Shown: positions 21,110-34,290, counted from the stretch's first letter. The stretch: 64,000 nucleotides of DNA from Pyxicephalus adspersus (GCF_032062135.1 NC_092859.1:128771835-128835834); one strand, 5' to 3'. Notes: generated by a model from the sequence alone, not told the origin. Numbers and translations: made by a program.

Positions 21110-22430
21110 TATGGACAGTTTTCCCATTATTTAATCACTGTGTTCTATAAATCTATCGGACCACTCCACACCAGGTGTTTGTGGGCAGCACATTTTTAAA
21201 CATTAAAAAACTTCGCTTATAAATGTTTATAAACAACTCCTTGGAAATGCTTCCATTACTGTATAATTTTCAACAAAAACATCTACAAATGCCAATAAAT
21301 GCTTTTAGACTTGTTTAAAAATGCCTTTAAATGTCCGTTATCATTCACTTGTAGTATGGGCATTTATTAAAAAAAAAAGTTAGTGTAACCTTTATCTATA
21401 GGGGACACTTACTTTCCTGACCGTACATATACAACATTATGTACCTAAACTCAACTAATAGATGGGGAGTATATATGTATATTTATATAATCACAGTAGT
21501 GGCATTTAATTCCTTTTTATAGATTTTTTCCTTCATCTTCCAGCCAAAAATTGGTTCTTTTAAATGCAAAAAAAAAAAAGAGTTTAACTTTTATATATGT
21601 GTATGCATTACAGATTACCCTGCAACACCAAGGAAACCAATAATGTGACCCCCCTAAATAATGACCCTCAGATGTGTCCCATGGCCATAGTATAAGTCAT
21701 CTGTAAAATAATGTTCATATTTCAGCTGCAGGACCGATGTGTGTTAATAAGCCACACTAGTCTTGAGGGAAAAAATAGCAATCTCTAAGAGGTGAGGAGA
21801 ACCATCCTTATATAAAAAATACCTTTTAGGGAAAAAATTAGGTAACCTCAAGTACCATATCTATTAGCCATCAATACCAAATTCCATTTATGTTGAAGCC
21901 TTTGGAGGGTACATAACATGATCCTTCCACCAAAGCATTATATTTTAGTCTCTGACCACTGGTCTGTCATCATTTAATGTTTCTTACAGACCCTTCTCTT
22001 TAATAACTATAACTTTCTGTTTAGACATCTATCAGTAATAGCTGAAAGCACCAGACATGTAATATAATGACATTTTATTTACATGCCTTAGGAGCTGAAA
22101 ATAATTCATGTGCAGAACATGATGGCAATGGCTATGCAACAATTGTGTGTCTGTATATTCCAGACTATGCCCTTATACTATGTTGATTTATCATGACTAA
22201 ATAACAAGGAACTAAAGTCATAGCCACCACACTGTAAAATGGATGTCTAGCAAGGAAATATAAATAATGGATGAAAGTGCACTGCAATGTTCTCAAGGAA
22301 AAAAGATCAGAAGACAGAAATGAACATTACATCATGGCTTTAATCATAATTCATGAATTCTTTTTAAACCATCCATGGCCTTTATATTTTGTGTTTTTTT
22401 TAATTTCTGAAGAAGTTTGTCATAGTGTAT
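21110..22430. other. No gene recognised
   Basis: AT-rich DNA with homopolymer runs (A at 21370 and 21570) and no coding or recognised repeat signal. Confidence 0.5.
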
Positions 22431-22436
22431 ATAGCA

Positions 22437-22740
22437 GGCATGGTCGAACTACGGCCCGCTGGCCGTATATGGCCCAATAGGTTGTTTCTCTGCCCCTTTG
22501 GGTGTACAGTGGCTCTGGCAGGGTCAGGAGAAGAAGGCCAGAGCCACGGAACACGTTCCCTGTTTGTATCCCAGCTTGTGGAAGTGGGCAGGCTGTGTCC
22601 CTGCACACAACCTGCCCACTCTTCCATCAAGGGCTCAGATCTGCGATGGGAGAGTGGGCGAGGTTATGCTATCATGACGTCACGTTCAGTGGCGTCATGA
22701 TGACATAACCCCGCTCACTCTCCCATCGGCCCGGCCCCTC
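22437..22740. mobile_element. hAT-type GC-rich element with foldback core
   Basis: It begins CAGGCATGGTCGAACTACGG and CCCGCTGGCCGTATATGG, a start known from frog hAT MITEs of the CAGGCxTGxxCAAACT kind. The interior shares GATGGGAGAGTGGGCG with the reverse strand of the copies at 1259 and 32784. Bases 22643-22728 form a strong hairpin. The overlapping GC-rich ORFs are chance. Confidence 0.6.
22643..22728. repeat. Hairpin within the hAT-type element
   Basis: The left arm CGATGGGAGAGTGGGCGAGG, continuing TTATGCTATCATGACG, pairs with the right arm CGTCATGATGACATAACCCC, continuing GCTCACTCTCCCATCG. About 36 positions per arm pair with few mismatches, around a short loop (TCACGTTCAGTGG region). 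Confidence 0.8.
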
Positions 22741-23185
22741 TTTCCCCTGGTATAGAGCCATCTTCCCATGGTAGTTTGTGTCTATAATATCTCATGTGAC
22801 TATTGCTTTATAGGTGTCCTTAATCACATCAAATCACAACTGCATTTGTGTCATTTTCATCCTTGCAACTATCAAACATACAGTGGCTGTGCAAACATGT
22901 TTACCTTCTTGTAGCAAAGACCTCCAAAATAGAAACTGAATGATATGTTACAGCATGATCATATCTATGTAATACAAAAATATTAGTTGTGTAATCATGA
23001 AGATGTTAATGGTTATAAGGGTAAATAGCGTTAGATGGCACACAGCATGGTCCATAGCTACCATCCAACCCCCAAGGAAGAGACCCAAAATGTCTTCAGC
23101 CTGCCTAGCATGTTGTATGTTAGTTTACTGGCACACAGGTTCCTACAGGAGAATATGAGAAAGGAGTCTCCCTTCACGTACAGCA

Positions 23186-23385
23186 TTGGGCCTGATTTAG
23201 GAAAGCTTTCCAAGACTGGAGAAAATAGACTATGATGGCAGAACCTGGGTGATCCAGCAAACTGGGAAAATAATTCCTAAAAATTATTTGCCATTAGTTG
23301 TCAAATGTTTTCAATTCTGAACCCGATCTGTTCCAGGTTTGATGGTTCACCAAGGTTCTCCCATGATTGTCTATCTTCTTAAGCC
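23186..23385. mobile_element. Palindromic MITE, TGGGCCTGATTTA family, copy 2
   Basis: It begins TTGGGCCTGATTTAGGAAAG and carries CCTGGGTGATCCAGCAAACT on the left and TGTTCCAGGTTTGATGG on the right, which are complementary. It ends near TAAGCCCA. The same family occurs at 371, 59724 and 60054. Confidence 0.7.
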
Positions 23386-23389
23386 CATT

Positions 23390-26300
23390 GTGTCCAATGT
23401 CAAGACCTTAATATAGGCATACCCTAATAAAGCAGTAAAACACTCTAAAATAACCCCTAAATTCTCTGTGGCTATGGTCATTGTAAATAAATTATTTTCT
23501 AATCTAATAACACAACACTGTGTTTTTCAGACCTCGGCAGGCCACTAGCTTTTTAATGGAAATAACCAGCGTGGGGGTTTCTAAGCTAAAAGAAAAAGAC
23601 TGAAACCTAACTTTACAGGCTTTGTTGTGATGCTTGTGAATGAATAACTTCACAATAAAAGCAGCTAGAGAGGACAGTGGTGGCTTGTATAAAGTTTCAT
23701 TCATTGCTTGTTATGTGTGAATAGTTCATATGTCTGGGCACAGGTGTTCATCACATCTTTGTGACGTGTGAAGGATCATAATATACTTCAGGCAGAAAGT
23801 GTGCAGTAGTTATCCATCACTTGATTCACGCTTTCATCATTTCCTTAGTATTGGATTACATATTCCTAAATCTTTGGTGAAATTGGTGAATGCTGGCAAG
23901 AAAATATATATAGTATATTCCAAAGAAAGGTTGACAGAGTGGAATCATTTGCCTAATCCCGTCAAGTAGCACCAAGTAAAGTGAGATTTCTTTATAGATG
24001 TCATCTGTGTGTTTATTTTTGTATAATATTATTGTGATCTGACACTTTATTCATTAATGTTAAGCTAAGAATCACAAAAGCTTTTTCATGCCAATAAGTT
24101 TTTTGTTTGGTGACAATCAGAGCACGAAAACTGTGACCTGGCTGTTGCATCATTTAAGTATGGAAGTCCATGAGCAATGAGCTGATTAAATATTTAGCAT
24201 GTTTTGGGAAACAATCTTTTCACCTGATTTGGCTGCTAGTTCAAAATTTCAGGCATAAAAAACTCTCACATACCGTATGTTAGCCTTACTCTGCTATTCT
24301 ACAAGACTGAAACAGAAATAGGAGGAAAGCCAAAGAAGTAATCAATTACAAAGATTTATAAATTGCAAAAAAAGAAAGTGAATAATTTTCACAGTGCCTA
24401 GAGACAGAGGCAAAGAATTTTCTAGCTGTAGAGTGAGTGATTTGTGCAGAGACAAGTAGCGTTTAGCATTTTTGATCAAATCAGTTTAAATATTATAATT
24501 ATTTTTATAACTTAAGAACTTGCTAATGAGATATAAAATTAGATGTAATTATGATCTGTGTTAGGTGGAGTGGAATAATCATGATCTGATGTAGACTTTG
24601 ATTTGGTTCTGTTTACTATATAATCTCTTTTGACAGTCTTACACCTAATATATGATAGTTTTTTTTTAATTATGTGGCTCTAAAGGTAAAGCAAACTGGA
24701 CAAAATGACATCTACATCCTTTCAAACATCAGCTTATCATGCATTAGCATGTTGCTGGTGTATCCAAGCAGAATTAAAGCGTCCCTTTTTTTGGGTAATG
24801 ATGTTTTACATGGTGACTTCATTAATGTTAGCCAATAACATCAAAATCTGCCTTTAAACACCACAAAGATAACTAAACAATTCCTAAACTCATTTTGTCA
24901 CCTGTTTTGCTTATAGTACTAACGTAATGTTTATACTGGTAAACAATAACCCGTACCCAGGGAAGACTTTTCCTGTGACTTGGCTAACGGCCTCTTTTGT
25001 AACCTTTTCCACCGGTCTCAGTCAACAGACATTTTCTTTTGTACAATACACACAGATTTTTGTTGCTTGCTAAATTGAACTGTTGAACCTGTATTGCCTA
25101 TAACTAGTAAATACTAAGGTAAATTACTCTATGTTTTGTGGCCATTCATGTATTTTTTAATTTATTAAAAAGCAAAAGATTTTCAGGCACTTATTGTTAA
25201 ACAGAAGTCTGTTCCTAGAAGTACAAATGGCGTGGCAATTCTATAAGGGGAAGTTTTTATTTTAATTTCTTTTTATTGTGATCTCCTTATATACATTGGA
25301 AAGCATCATAACACACACAACATTGCAACTTACAGCTGTAGCATAGTGTTGTGAGGCTATTAATACAACCTTGCTCCCTAATGAATTATCTGTAGTACTT
25401 CCATTATATGGTCCCATGAGTAACAAAAAAAAAACAAAGAATAAACTGACAGTCAGGTTTTGGACAGTAGAAAGGATTAAACTATGGCTATCTATGGCTG
25501 TGTTAGATATTTTCCATCACTTCCTATCCTAAAACCACCAGACAGGAAGCAAATCTGCAACGGGGACATAGACAGAAATACAAATCTGACAAGTCTTCAG
25601 ATTTTATTACTAAAAAGTTATACTAGGAAAAAGTTGTTGTTTTTTTCAGCAGAACAAGGAGCGAAGAGGAATATTTATAACTGATCCTCAAACAACGATG
25701 GCTTTCCATATAGTTTAAAGGCTGATGAAGATATAATAAAATACAATCTCTGTTGAGTTGAGAAAAAAGCCTTTCAAGTTCAAAAATTGTAAATGTATTA
25801 GAGAACGAACAATGTTGCTCCCCTTCGTTACATCACTTTCTAATTCTACATTATTCACCTAGATCTGTTTCTTATGAAATGTGTAAGTTTACAGTAACCA
25901 TTATAAGAATTAAATAGTAAAACTTTAATTACAAGATATATATTCCACAGATAAAAAAATAATTACACCCCCTTTCCAGAGCTCCTTAGCACCTTAGTTT
26001 TTGACTCAGCAATATTAATGTAAGTTTGGAGCTCTGATTGATCCAATGTGCTGCCATAATTTAGGAAACCTTTATGCATTTTCGCTGAAAGGGAACTTGC
26101 TGGACTTTGAAGAACAAGTAAACATTGTTGTATGTGACTGTGACTCCTGGGAAATAAAGTCTGTTTCTGTATTGCGAAATAAAAACTACATTGCTATAAA
26201 CTTTTTGAACATATCCAAGACCCGATGTAGTCCATTATTTATTTGACTCAGGACTCAACAACGCCTTCAGCCCTGGAAGGGCAATGAGTCATGGCTTACA

Positions 26301-26905
26301 AACTTCCAGTTATAAATAAAAATAACATTTAAAACAAAACATCCAGCCCGATGGGTATTTAGCTATTGGCACATACTAACTCTGTATTTTAATATTATAC
26401 TGCTTCAACCATTTATTGTTACTTGTTGCTTTGCAACTTTGGGTGTGTATGCGTTTTTCTATAATGTTTGATAGCAGTTTGTGCTGTGGGTATTTTACAA
26501 ACCATTATCATTCCCATTATCAAACCCACTCCCACTGTTCTCTGCCGTCCACAAACCTTCTAGCCTCTGACACATGTTACCTAGGGCAAGCATGAATTTT
26601 TTTCTGCACAGTGATCCTTGATGTAGTGTAGTGCTGCCTCTTTCTCTATGGGATGAAGCCTGGGGTTTTCAATAGAATAAGATTTTCTAAAACTAATTAT
26701 TAATTTGTAGGCATTTTTTTCATTTATATTATTTTATTTTTAAAAGCCAACATTTCTAATGTTCTGTACATGCTAGGCCCTATGTTACCCACTGCTAACC
26801 TCTATATGATCAGTTTATGCAGGATGGGCAACATTTGGATTATTAGCAATAAGATTTCTTGAAACTAAAAAAAAATCAGCAAATGTTTGCAGATGTGGCC
26901 CTTAA
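23390..26905. other. Long gene-free AT-rich stretch
   Basis: No exon, RNA gene or large repeat is evident. A fragment of the GATTTCC MITE family is at about 25490-25600 (TTTTCCATCACTTCCTATCC). Some GT-rich and A-rich runs are present. Confidence 0.5.
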
Positions 26906-26930
26906 CCCCCCCCCCCCCCCCAAAAAAAAA
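26906..26930. repeat. C16-A9 homopolymer pair
   Basis: A run of 16 C is followed directly by 9 A and then CAAAAACAAAA. Confidence 0.95.
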
Positions 26931-26939
26931 CAAAAACAA

Positions 26940-28110
26940 AAGGGTATAAACTGTTAGATTGTGAATTTTTCCATCATTTTTTTAAAGGGAGCCTGCATAC
27001 CCCCCGCATACCCAGAATAAAAGGATTTGACATGTATATGTCTTCTGTGCATTCCTACTAGTATTGCACCGCCTAGCTTTGTTATCCCTGCTAATGTCTA
27101 GTTTTGGAGAAATTTGTAGAAAGTGCTGGCAATAATACTAAAGAACTTTTTCCAAATAATTGATTCAAATAGACAATATTTCTAATAATTGGTATTAAGG
27201 GAATGTTATTGGATTGTTTTTCATGCTAATCTTTCTTCATTGTAATTATCACACACAAATTCCCACTGTTGCCTCCTTTATAATGATGAGTGATAGAAGA
27301 AAACATTCCCAGTTATTCAAAATGTGCTCCATCATCCATTCTGAACCTGGGTTCCTCTACAGGTTGATAATGTTTTTTGAACTGTAGCTGAATGACCTCC
27401 CATTAGATGATGCTTGCATAATTTTGGGGCCAACACCATTTGGTAGAGCCAGCTTTATGACTGTTTATAGTTGCCTATAAACATGGTACACTAACCACCA
27501 CTGTAAGGGGGCATTCTTTCCACTGGTCACCATTTTGGGAGGCTTTTTTACCCACGAACGTCCAATAACGTGGTTTTAGTAGGGGTTCCCTGAGACCCAA
27601 AAATTATTTTAGGGATCTTCTGAGGCAGAACGGTTGAGGAAAGCTGTGCTACATTTTCAGAGAGTTATTGCTTGCCTGCACATGGACACTTCATTGTTGC
27701 TATAATTTCCATCCCAATGTTTTCTTTCAACAGGAAACGTTTTAGTATGTAACATTACCCTTTTTATTATATTGGGTTATGGAAACTATTACATATTGTA
27801 TATTCCAAAAAAGGCAATTAATGTGCTTAATGCTCTTTCTCTGCCCTCCTGTTGTCTATAATTATTACCTCATTCTTACACACTATATAAGCCATCTAAG
27901 ATTTCTGCTGCCCACCATCTCCATTACTGTCCTTAATAAACACACAGTAATTACATCGGCTTTGTTCTTTTTTACAGCCTGAAGATCATAGACCTTATTT
28001 TAATGAAGGAAACAGTTATGTGCAATAAGTATTAGCAAAAAATCTTTCATTATGATGTCAGTTTTAAATTATAAGTGGCCCTATAGGTCACTACACACCA
28101 CTGCTTTATA
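26940..28110. other. No gene recognised; partial hAT-type copy at 27500-27655
   Basis: The only recognised content is GGGGTTCCCTGAGACCC and GGTTGAGGAAAGCTGTGCT, which match the hAT-type element at 20933. The rest is AT-rich without signals. Confidence 0.5.
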
Positions 28111-28127
28111 TAATATAGCCCAAACAT

Positions 28128-28245
28128 GTAAGCGCTTCTGGGCAGGGTCTTCTCCTTCTCCTGTGCTGTATGGATCTGTCATTTACATCCCCTATTGATA
28201 TTACAGCTCTGTGCAATATGTTGTGGCTATATAAATACAAGAAAG
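28128..28245 (+). repeat. L2-like LINE 3' tail, diverged
   Basis: It carries GCGCTTCTGGGCAGGGTCTT, TCTGTCATTTACATCCCCTA and CAATATGTTGTGGCTATATA. The order is that of the tails at 54420 and 11165; the (TAA)n end is lost. Confidence 0.7.
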
Positions 28246-28867
28246 GGTGCAACCAACTTTACTCATGTCATAGACATATTTAAAATGTAAATTCAAGTAG
28301 GTGGAAACTCAAATATCTGAGTTTATTCTAAAGGAACATTGCTGATCTATTTATGGATCCTTGCAATGACAGATTCTAGGAAGCATCTCCCCAGGGCTGT
28401 AAGATGCAGATGCTGTTTACTTTGCTTGTTGTCTTGCTGCAGCGTAATTGTTGATGTGCTGGGCACAGCCTGGTACCAGCACGCACATCATTGCTTTTAC
28501 AAATATGTCACAGAGAGTCTAAAAAGTAATACAACATAATGAGTATATGATCCTCAAAAGGCACAATTTGATTTATCTGAGAGGAAATTGCAAAAAACAA
28601 AGATAATGAGAAAACAATGACAATAATATGCAGTCAGATTTCAGATCCATGATAAATGAACTTGGGTTGAGCTACTTAATGTTGCATACTATTTATAAAA
28701 TATTTTAAAAGAACAATAAGCTTGTAGGTGTGCAGTTTTGCATTATTGTAATTGTAATTTTCATTGATTTGAGTATTGCACTGCTAAAACTATTTATGAG
28801 CATTTGTGTAATGTGGTGCTATGTGGTACAATGTGGTGTTTGTGTTTGTGCTTGTTTTTCCATGTGC

Positions 28868-28868
<1 letters not shown>

Positions 28869-28923
<55 letters not shown>
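28869..28923. repeat. Compound (TA)n(TG)n microsatellite
   Basis: Thirteen or so TA units (28869-28894) run into about fifteen TG units (28894-28923). Confidence 0.95.
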
Positions 28924-28924
<1 letters not shown>

Positions 28925-28929
28925 ATATA

Positions 28930-30950
28930 ATACTACACACATTTTCTTGTATACTTTGATTCATCTGGATGAGTTCACTTAACTCAATGTATAATTGTTT
29001 GTATTTGGTAAAGCAGTACAATAAGTTAAATAGGCCCTTATGGTACAACTTCACATACAAACACAATATACGTACAGAATAGTGTTTCACAATAAAATAC
29101 TAGCAAAGAAAATGTCCAAACCTTTGGTGAACTGAAAGATCATTATTCTTATTGATCACTTTGATTCACTTGGGGCTACAATATAAAAAAGCTGCGTTAC
29201 AACAAAAAAGAATTGTGGAATGGATGGAAAAGTGAGCCTACAACAAACAACTACAGAACACTTACTGTAAATTCAATATCATTTTTGTTTCGCATCATTT
29301 GAAGTGTAAGATTATCTTATTCTACCTCCATTTGCATGGACAGCCATTAATCCCTGGTATTTTTGCAAAACCAGGGATGTAAAATTTATAAATAAAATAA
29401 TATTTATATTATCTCAAGCTTCCAATGGTATGATAACTAATGCATTCATAATTGTAAATGTTCTTACAAATTACAATATTATTAGGTTTTGTTCTCTTGT
29501 TTCCAGCTGTAGCTAAACATTTCTTTGCCATAATTCATACGCTCTTAAATTCTTATTATGGGTATTTTCTGCGAATATCTTATACCGAACAGGTCAGCTT
29601 TCCTAAAAAACTCAAATGGGGAATAAAACTAGAGCCAGTGATAAGATTAGAAATGTTTTTTTTTTACTGTATACAAATCTGATCTGCTAACCCCCCGCAT
29701 GATTTGGCCACTGTCCTGTCTACAAAAAAAGGTGTCAGCACTTGTAGTTTGTGCTTGTAATCTCCATCAAGGGCACATGGCAGGGAGACTCTATAACAAG
29801 ATATGTCCTATAGACACTAATACCAGGGTCACCTATGATTTTTATAAAGAAAGTTGCAGAGTTCAAAAATATATTAAAGCTTATTTGAACTTTTAGTGGT
29901 AGGGTTTAGATCACATTTGGAGCAAATGTGCACAAGGACTATTCTGTTCCAGTGCATACATTGCCATCCTTGAGCACTTCCACTAGTGATTTAATTCCTC
30001 TGCTTCACACGTCCTGATTTCAGTGACAGCCCGGTGAGAGTCACAAAGAAGGCTTGTCTTGGGAAATTTATGAGCAATATTTATATCTGGACTATCGGGC
30101 GTCTCAGGTTATCTTGATTAATAGGGTAATAAGAAAACTATTTATGGCGCATTCCTTCTTGGTCTCTATAAATTCTGTTGGTTGTTGTGTCGTTAGTCTC
30201 ACGTTGCTATTGACTTTTAAAAGTGGAATAGAAAGCGGTGTTGATAATTGGTAAGAGTGATATCTAAGTGAAGATTTTCCAATCACACAGCAGGGTTGGA
30301 CAAATAAACATGGAATGGTAAGTGTAAAAAAAAGATAAAGTTTTCCTATTTCGTCTATTTATATGGCACCAATATTAGTGCAAAAATGAATGCAAAGTGC
30401 AAGAAAACAGCATATCGCCTGCTGCATTAGGATCCCTTGTGTCCAAAGTAATGCAATGCAAAGCAGATCAAATGCAGCCTCAGAGCTCATGCACACTGTA
30501 CTATTGCAATAAATGGGAATCTGCTGACCTGCATATGATGTGTGCTTTAAACACAGGAAAACAAAGTCTGCACACGCCCTACAGCGGAGCTTTACAGGGT
30601 ATATCAAATCATTCACAACATGCTTTGAATCTAAAATCTGATCACAGGGACATAAAACTAACAAACTGGAAGGGACAGTTTGATCAGCAATACTAAAATA
30701 CAACACTCACACTACAATGAATACTCAGTGAAAATCAATGCTAACCAGCTCCATGTATTGGGTGTGCCTGACTGATTGTGAATTTACAAAGAAGGGAAGC
30801 TAATCACTGAGTCACTGCATCTTTAACATTATGCAGGTGGGTGGCCCAAAAAATGTTAAGAGCATTCCTGAAAAATAAGTTCTGCTGCAACGTATAAAGA
30901 AACATTCTCATGCTCAGGTAAGAGAGCACTGACAGCAGGCATGTTAATAA
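28930..30950. other. No gene recognised
   Basis: AT-rich; ORFs of 60-115 codons on either strand show no family resemblance. Bases 30400-30640 are rich in CTGCA and TGCAT words like other frog repeats, without visible termini. Confidence 0.45.
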
Positions 30951-30962
30951 GATTGCTCAGGC

Positions 30963-31016
30963 CACGTGCCAGAAAAATGAAAACAGCGTCACGTGTCACA
31001 AGCATTACAGCACGTG
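30963..31016. promoter_or_regulatory. Cluster of three CACGTG E-boxes
   Basis: Perfect CACGTG palindromes lie at 30963-30968, 30990-30995 and 31011-31016, that is three in 54 bases. The middle one (GTCACGTGTC) is close to the CLEAR/USF consensus. No gene is adjacent, so a distal enhancer or chance are both possible. Confidence 0.35.
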
Positions 31017-31019
31017 TGA

Positions 31020-32470
31020 TATTACACATATATTCTTTGATTGGTGGAAGAATAGCTCCTTACATTTCTGAACTTGTATGTAAATTGTTGTGGTCATGAT
31101 AGACATGCTTGATTGTACTGAATTCTTTGGCTAATCTTTAGTTGTTGTCCATGGAGGAACTATGTGGAATGGTGGATTTGTCATGCATATCATGCAACTG
31201 CTGACCCAAACCATACAGAGCAGTAAGTGTAGCAATAGGAGGATATAGAGAGCAGCTAAAGGGAAATAAGTAATGAAATAAGTAATAAGTAATGTAAACC
31301 AAATAACAATAGAACTAAGTTAAAAAATAAATGTATTTACAACTCTTATTAAAACAAATATTTCACACAATACTTACAAATACTTTTAGAAAAACAATAA
31401 ATAAACCAAACCATATTTAAAAACATAACCATGGTGACATGGTATATAAACCAATCAAACATTTATGTCAATGAGACGTTTCGCAGATCAATGTCTCCTC
31501 CATTACATCAGAAGCCGATGGAAAGATTGGTAAAAATAATACACAAGTTAGTCAAAGCCACAATATTGTAGCACAAATTAGATGTAAATACATATTTTCT
31601 GTTTTATATAAAAATAATATAAAAATTATATTGTGGTATACTCAAAAAAATGGGGTGGGCTATATACATCTATATATTTTGACTTTTACTTTTATACCAC
31701 ATCAGTCTCTTTCCCAGGCACCATTTATTTTTATACTTAGAATATATAACTTTATATGTCTTGTGTGAATGAATATCTGACATGTCACAATATATAGCAA
31801 AGTAAACATTTTCCAAAAAAGCTCTACCTGTTATTATTCTTGGAGCACCAGGCCAGTGAATATGCCCAGGCTAAGATGAGGACTCAGCATTTCCCTCAGT
31901 TGACCAATTTTTTTTGGGATCCAATAGATTATGAATAGAGCAGATATGTTGGTAAATATTGACCTTAGGTATATATCATGTGTAAGAGTGATCAAGCACA
32001 TCTGATCAGAATTTTGCTGAATTGTATTTAGCAGAAATAATCAGAAGGACAATATCTCATACACATGTGTGCAGTTCTTTAGAATTTCAGATAAATTAAA
32101 ATATTGATCAGTTCATACGAGTGCAATATTTCCAGTAAATCTACCCATGTGTATTAGGGCAGTGTGGATAAAACATGGCAGCATCAAGTTGACTTGTGTA
32201 GTACAAACATGAAACTCACTTAGTTGAGAGGGGAGAGGAGATGACTGCTTTTGTGTCCAATACTCAAACCAAAAATTGAATAAGGAAATTCTAAAAGCAA
32301 TAATGTTTATAAGTAATTAGAAAGCGTGTATAGAAGCAAATTAGATGACAGAATACCTTTTTCATAGACCAAATGTGCTTGCACACTGCATTACATTTTT
32401 TTCTTCTCATCTTCAGTTTTTGGTGAAGGGGGGGCTGACCATGTGATACCCAAAGTACATAAATCAATAA
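31020..32470. other. No gene recognised
   Basis: AT-rich DNA. A weak ribozyme-like motif on the minus strand (31473-31511, GCGAAACGTCTC) is discussed as rejected. Confidence 0.45.
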
Positions 32471-32477
32471 ATGTCAG

Positions 32478-32499
32478 ACTACATTTCCCAGCATTCCTG
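32478..32499 (+). promoter_or_regulatory. ZNF143/STAF-like motif
   Basis: ACTACATTTCCCAGCATTCC resembles the ACTACAnyTCCCAGnnnGC consensus bound by ZNF143/STAF. In animal genomes many copies of this motif ride on transposons. No promoter is near it. Confidence 0.35.
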
Positions 32500-32783
32500 C
32501 ATTACAGAAGAGGGGGGTCAGGGCATACAGTAAGTGGGTAGTGCAATTATGTGACCTCAATCTATTAACAGAAAACTAAAAGACAAGACCAGTGGTAGCT
32601 GAGTGAACAGGTACATTGATACAGCCAAACGCTGCTATGAAATGAGTTTTGGAATATGAAAAATTAAATTTCAGTGTTAATGCCTATACTTTACACTAAT
32701 TATTATTATTTAATGATCAACATGATCACTTTTAGAGCTGATATGGTTTAATTTTGAGTTAAATTAGGTTTTATCTTCTAAGT

Positions 32784-32945
32784 CAGTGGTCACCAACTTT
32801 TATAGAACTACGAACCACTAATTGCACGGACTGCGCATGCTCGGGGAGCGGGGTATCACTCAAAGGGCAAGAAACGTCCCCCAGAGTGACTTCATGATGC
32901 CAGAACCTGCCCACTCTCCCATCACAGGTCTGAGCCTGAATCTGA
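32784..32945. mobile_element. hAT-type non-autonomous element, copy B
   Basis: It begins CAGTGGTCACCAACTTTTAT and shares GACTGCGCATG, TTCATGATGCCAGAACC, CCCACTCTCCCATCACAG and GTCTGAGCCTG with copy A at 1259-1535. The right end is lost at about 32945. Confidence 0.65.
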
Positions 32946-32999
32946 AAAGCTCCCCCTTTTTTTTTTTTTACTAAGCTAAGTGAAATTTCCCTTGTGGAG

Positions 33000-34245
33000 T
33001 AATAATTCACTTTGCTAACTGGAAATCCTAAACTGGTTTTTAGTCAATCAACCCAGTGACTGAGACATACTGATGTCTAGAAACAGCCACAGACATTTGT
33101 CATTTTCTGAAGAAGATGGCCTGCAATGGCAGCCTTCATATACCTCTGACGACAAAGTCACTTCACTAAAACAGCACAAAGAGCAATAATGATGCCCTGG
33201 ATTTCTGAAGTCAGATGAGATTATTTGATTTGTTTCTGAAGGTTGCACACTGTTCTTGATTTTGTTAAATAATCCCATATCCAGAGGTAGCTGGAAGCTT
33301 TGCTATTGGGTACGTTATTAGTATTGCTTTATTCTAAGTATATTATGGGACCAAACATACCTCTTCTGATAACGTGACATGTTATATAAAACTATGTAAT
33401 AAACAAGGATAACACCTAAAGTTGGTAATGGTGGAAATTAAATTTTCGGGAGCTGTATAATAGAATGCGCAACGTACACCTGACCAATGCAATGCTAGCT
33501 TTATATTCCAGCACAGTGACAGTCAACGGAAACCAGTGCCGGTAAGACTTGTTTTCCCAACAATGTCACACAAGAAGTCTTGTGATGTGATCACGCTCAA
33601 CAAAGATCATTCTGTACTCCTTGTGTTTGTTTATCTCGCATGGAATATTCTAGCTATTGTTTTATTAAGGAGCCTACATGGAAATGCAAGTGACACGCTT
33701 AATAAAACCCACATGCAACAAAAATATATACACAATACACCATTACTTGGCATCAATAGGTTGCAGCATTTATTACTGGTTAAACTGAAAAACAAATTAC
33801 TTTTAAAGTTTTAAAACAAACATAAAGTTATCTTTAAAACACAAAAAACAGCCTCAAAAATCCAATATTTTATATTATTCAGTTCTCACCATAAAAGGTG
33901 ACACACTACATAACCAAATTCTGCAACAAGAACTACAAAAAAGAGGAAGGTGATTTGGAGCTCGTCTTGTAGAAGATGCCTGAGAGGAACAGCTGGAAGA
34001 CCTCTCTTATTACCCCTTCTCCATTCCGTTGATGATTGTTTGTGCCAGATGTGCTTCCTGCCAGGAATGGTCTGCCAGGAGATACATACTTCCAATCACT
34101 TTTAGGATAGGGACAGGTAAAGGGGGAACTTTACTAGTGCATTCAGCAATCAGAGTAGTATACATCACTACCAGTGGTGATATGAACAAAAATTAACTAA
34201 ACAGGCAGGTGCGTTAACATGAAAAAAGCAAGTTTAAGCGCAATT
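33000..34245. other. No gene recognised
   Basis: AT-rich DNA without coding or repeat signals that I could assign. Confidence 0.45.
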
Positions 34246-34250
34246 GTCTT

Positions 34251-34290
34251 ATTCCCGACATGCTCCCCCATATGGCTTCCTCAGGGGAAG
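34251..34290 (-). ncRNA. Hammerhead-like motif 1 (degenerate)
   Basis: On the minus strand: stem I CTTCCC, core CTGAGGA, an extra A, a stem II around CCATATGG, then a GAAA-equivalent mutated to GGAG, CATGTC and the other stem I arm GGGAA. TTCCC and GGGAA are complementary. Core CUGANGA is intact, and GTC fits the cleavage triplet. The mutated GAAA segment predicts no activity. Confidence 0.4.

Noticed and set aside
28794..29090. ORF with His-Thr and Ile-Tyr runs
   Set aside because: Translation of the (TA)n(TG)n microsatellite.
31473..31511. Another hammerhead-like site on the minus strand (CTGATG ... GCGAAACGTCTC)
   Set aside because: The GAAACGTC strand is good, but CTGATG is separated from it by a stretch that does not form a proper stem II and no stem I is visible.
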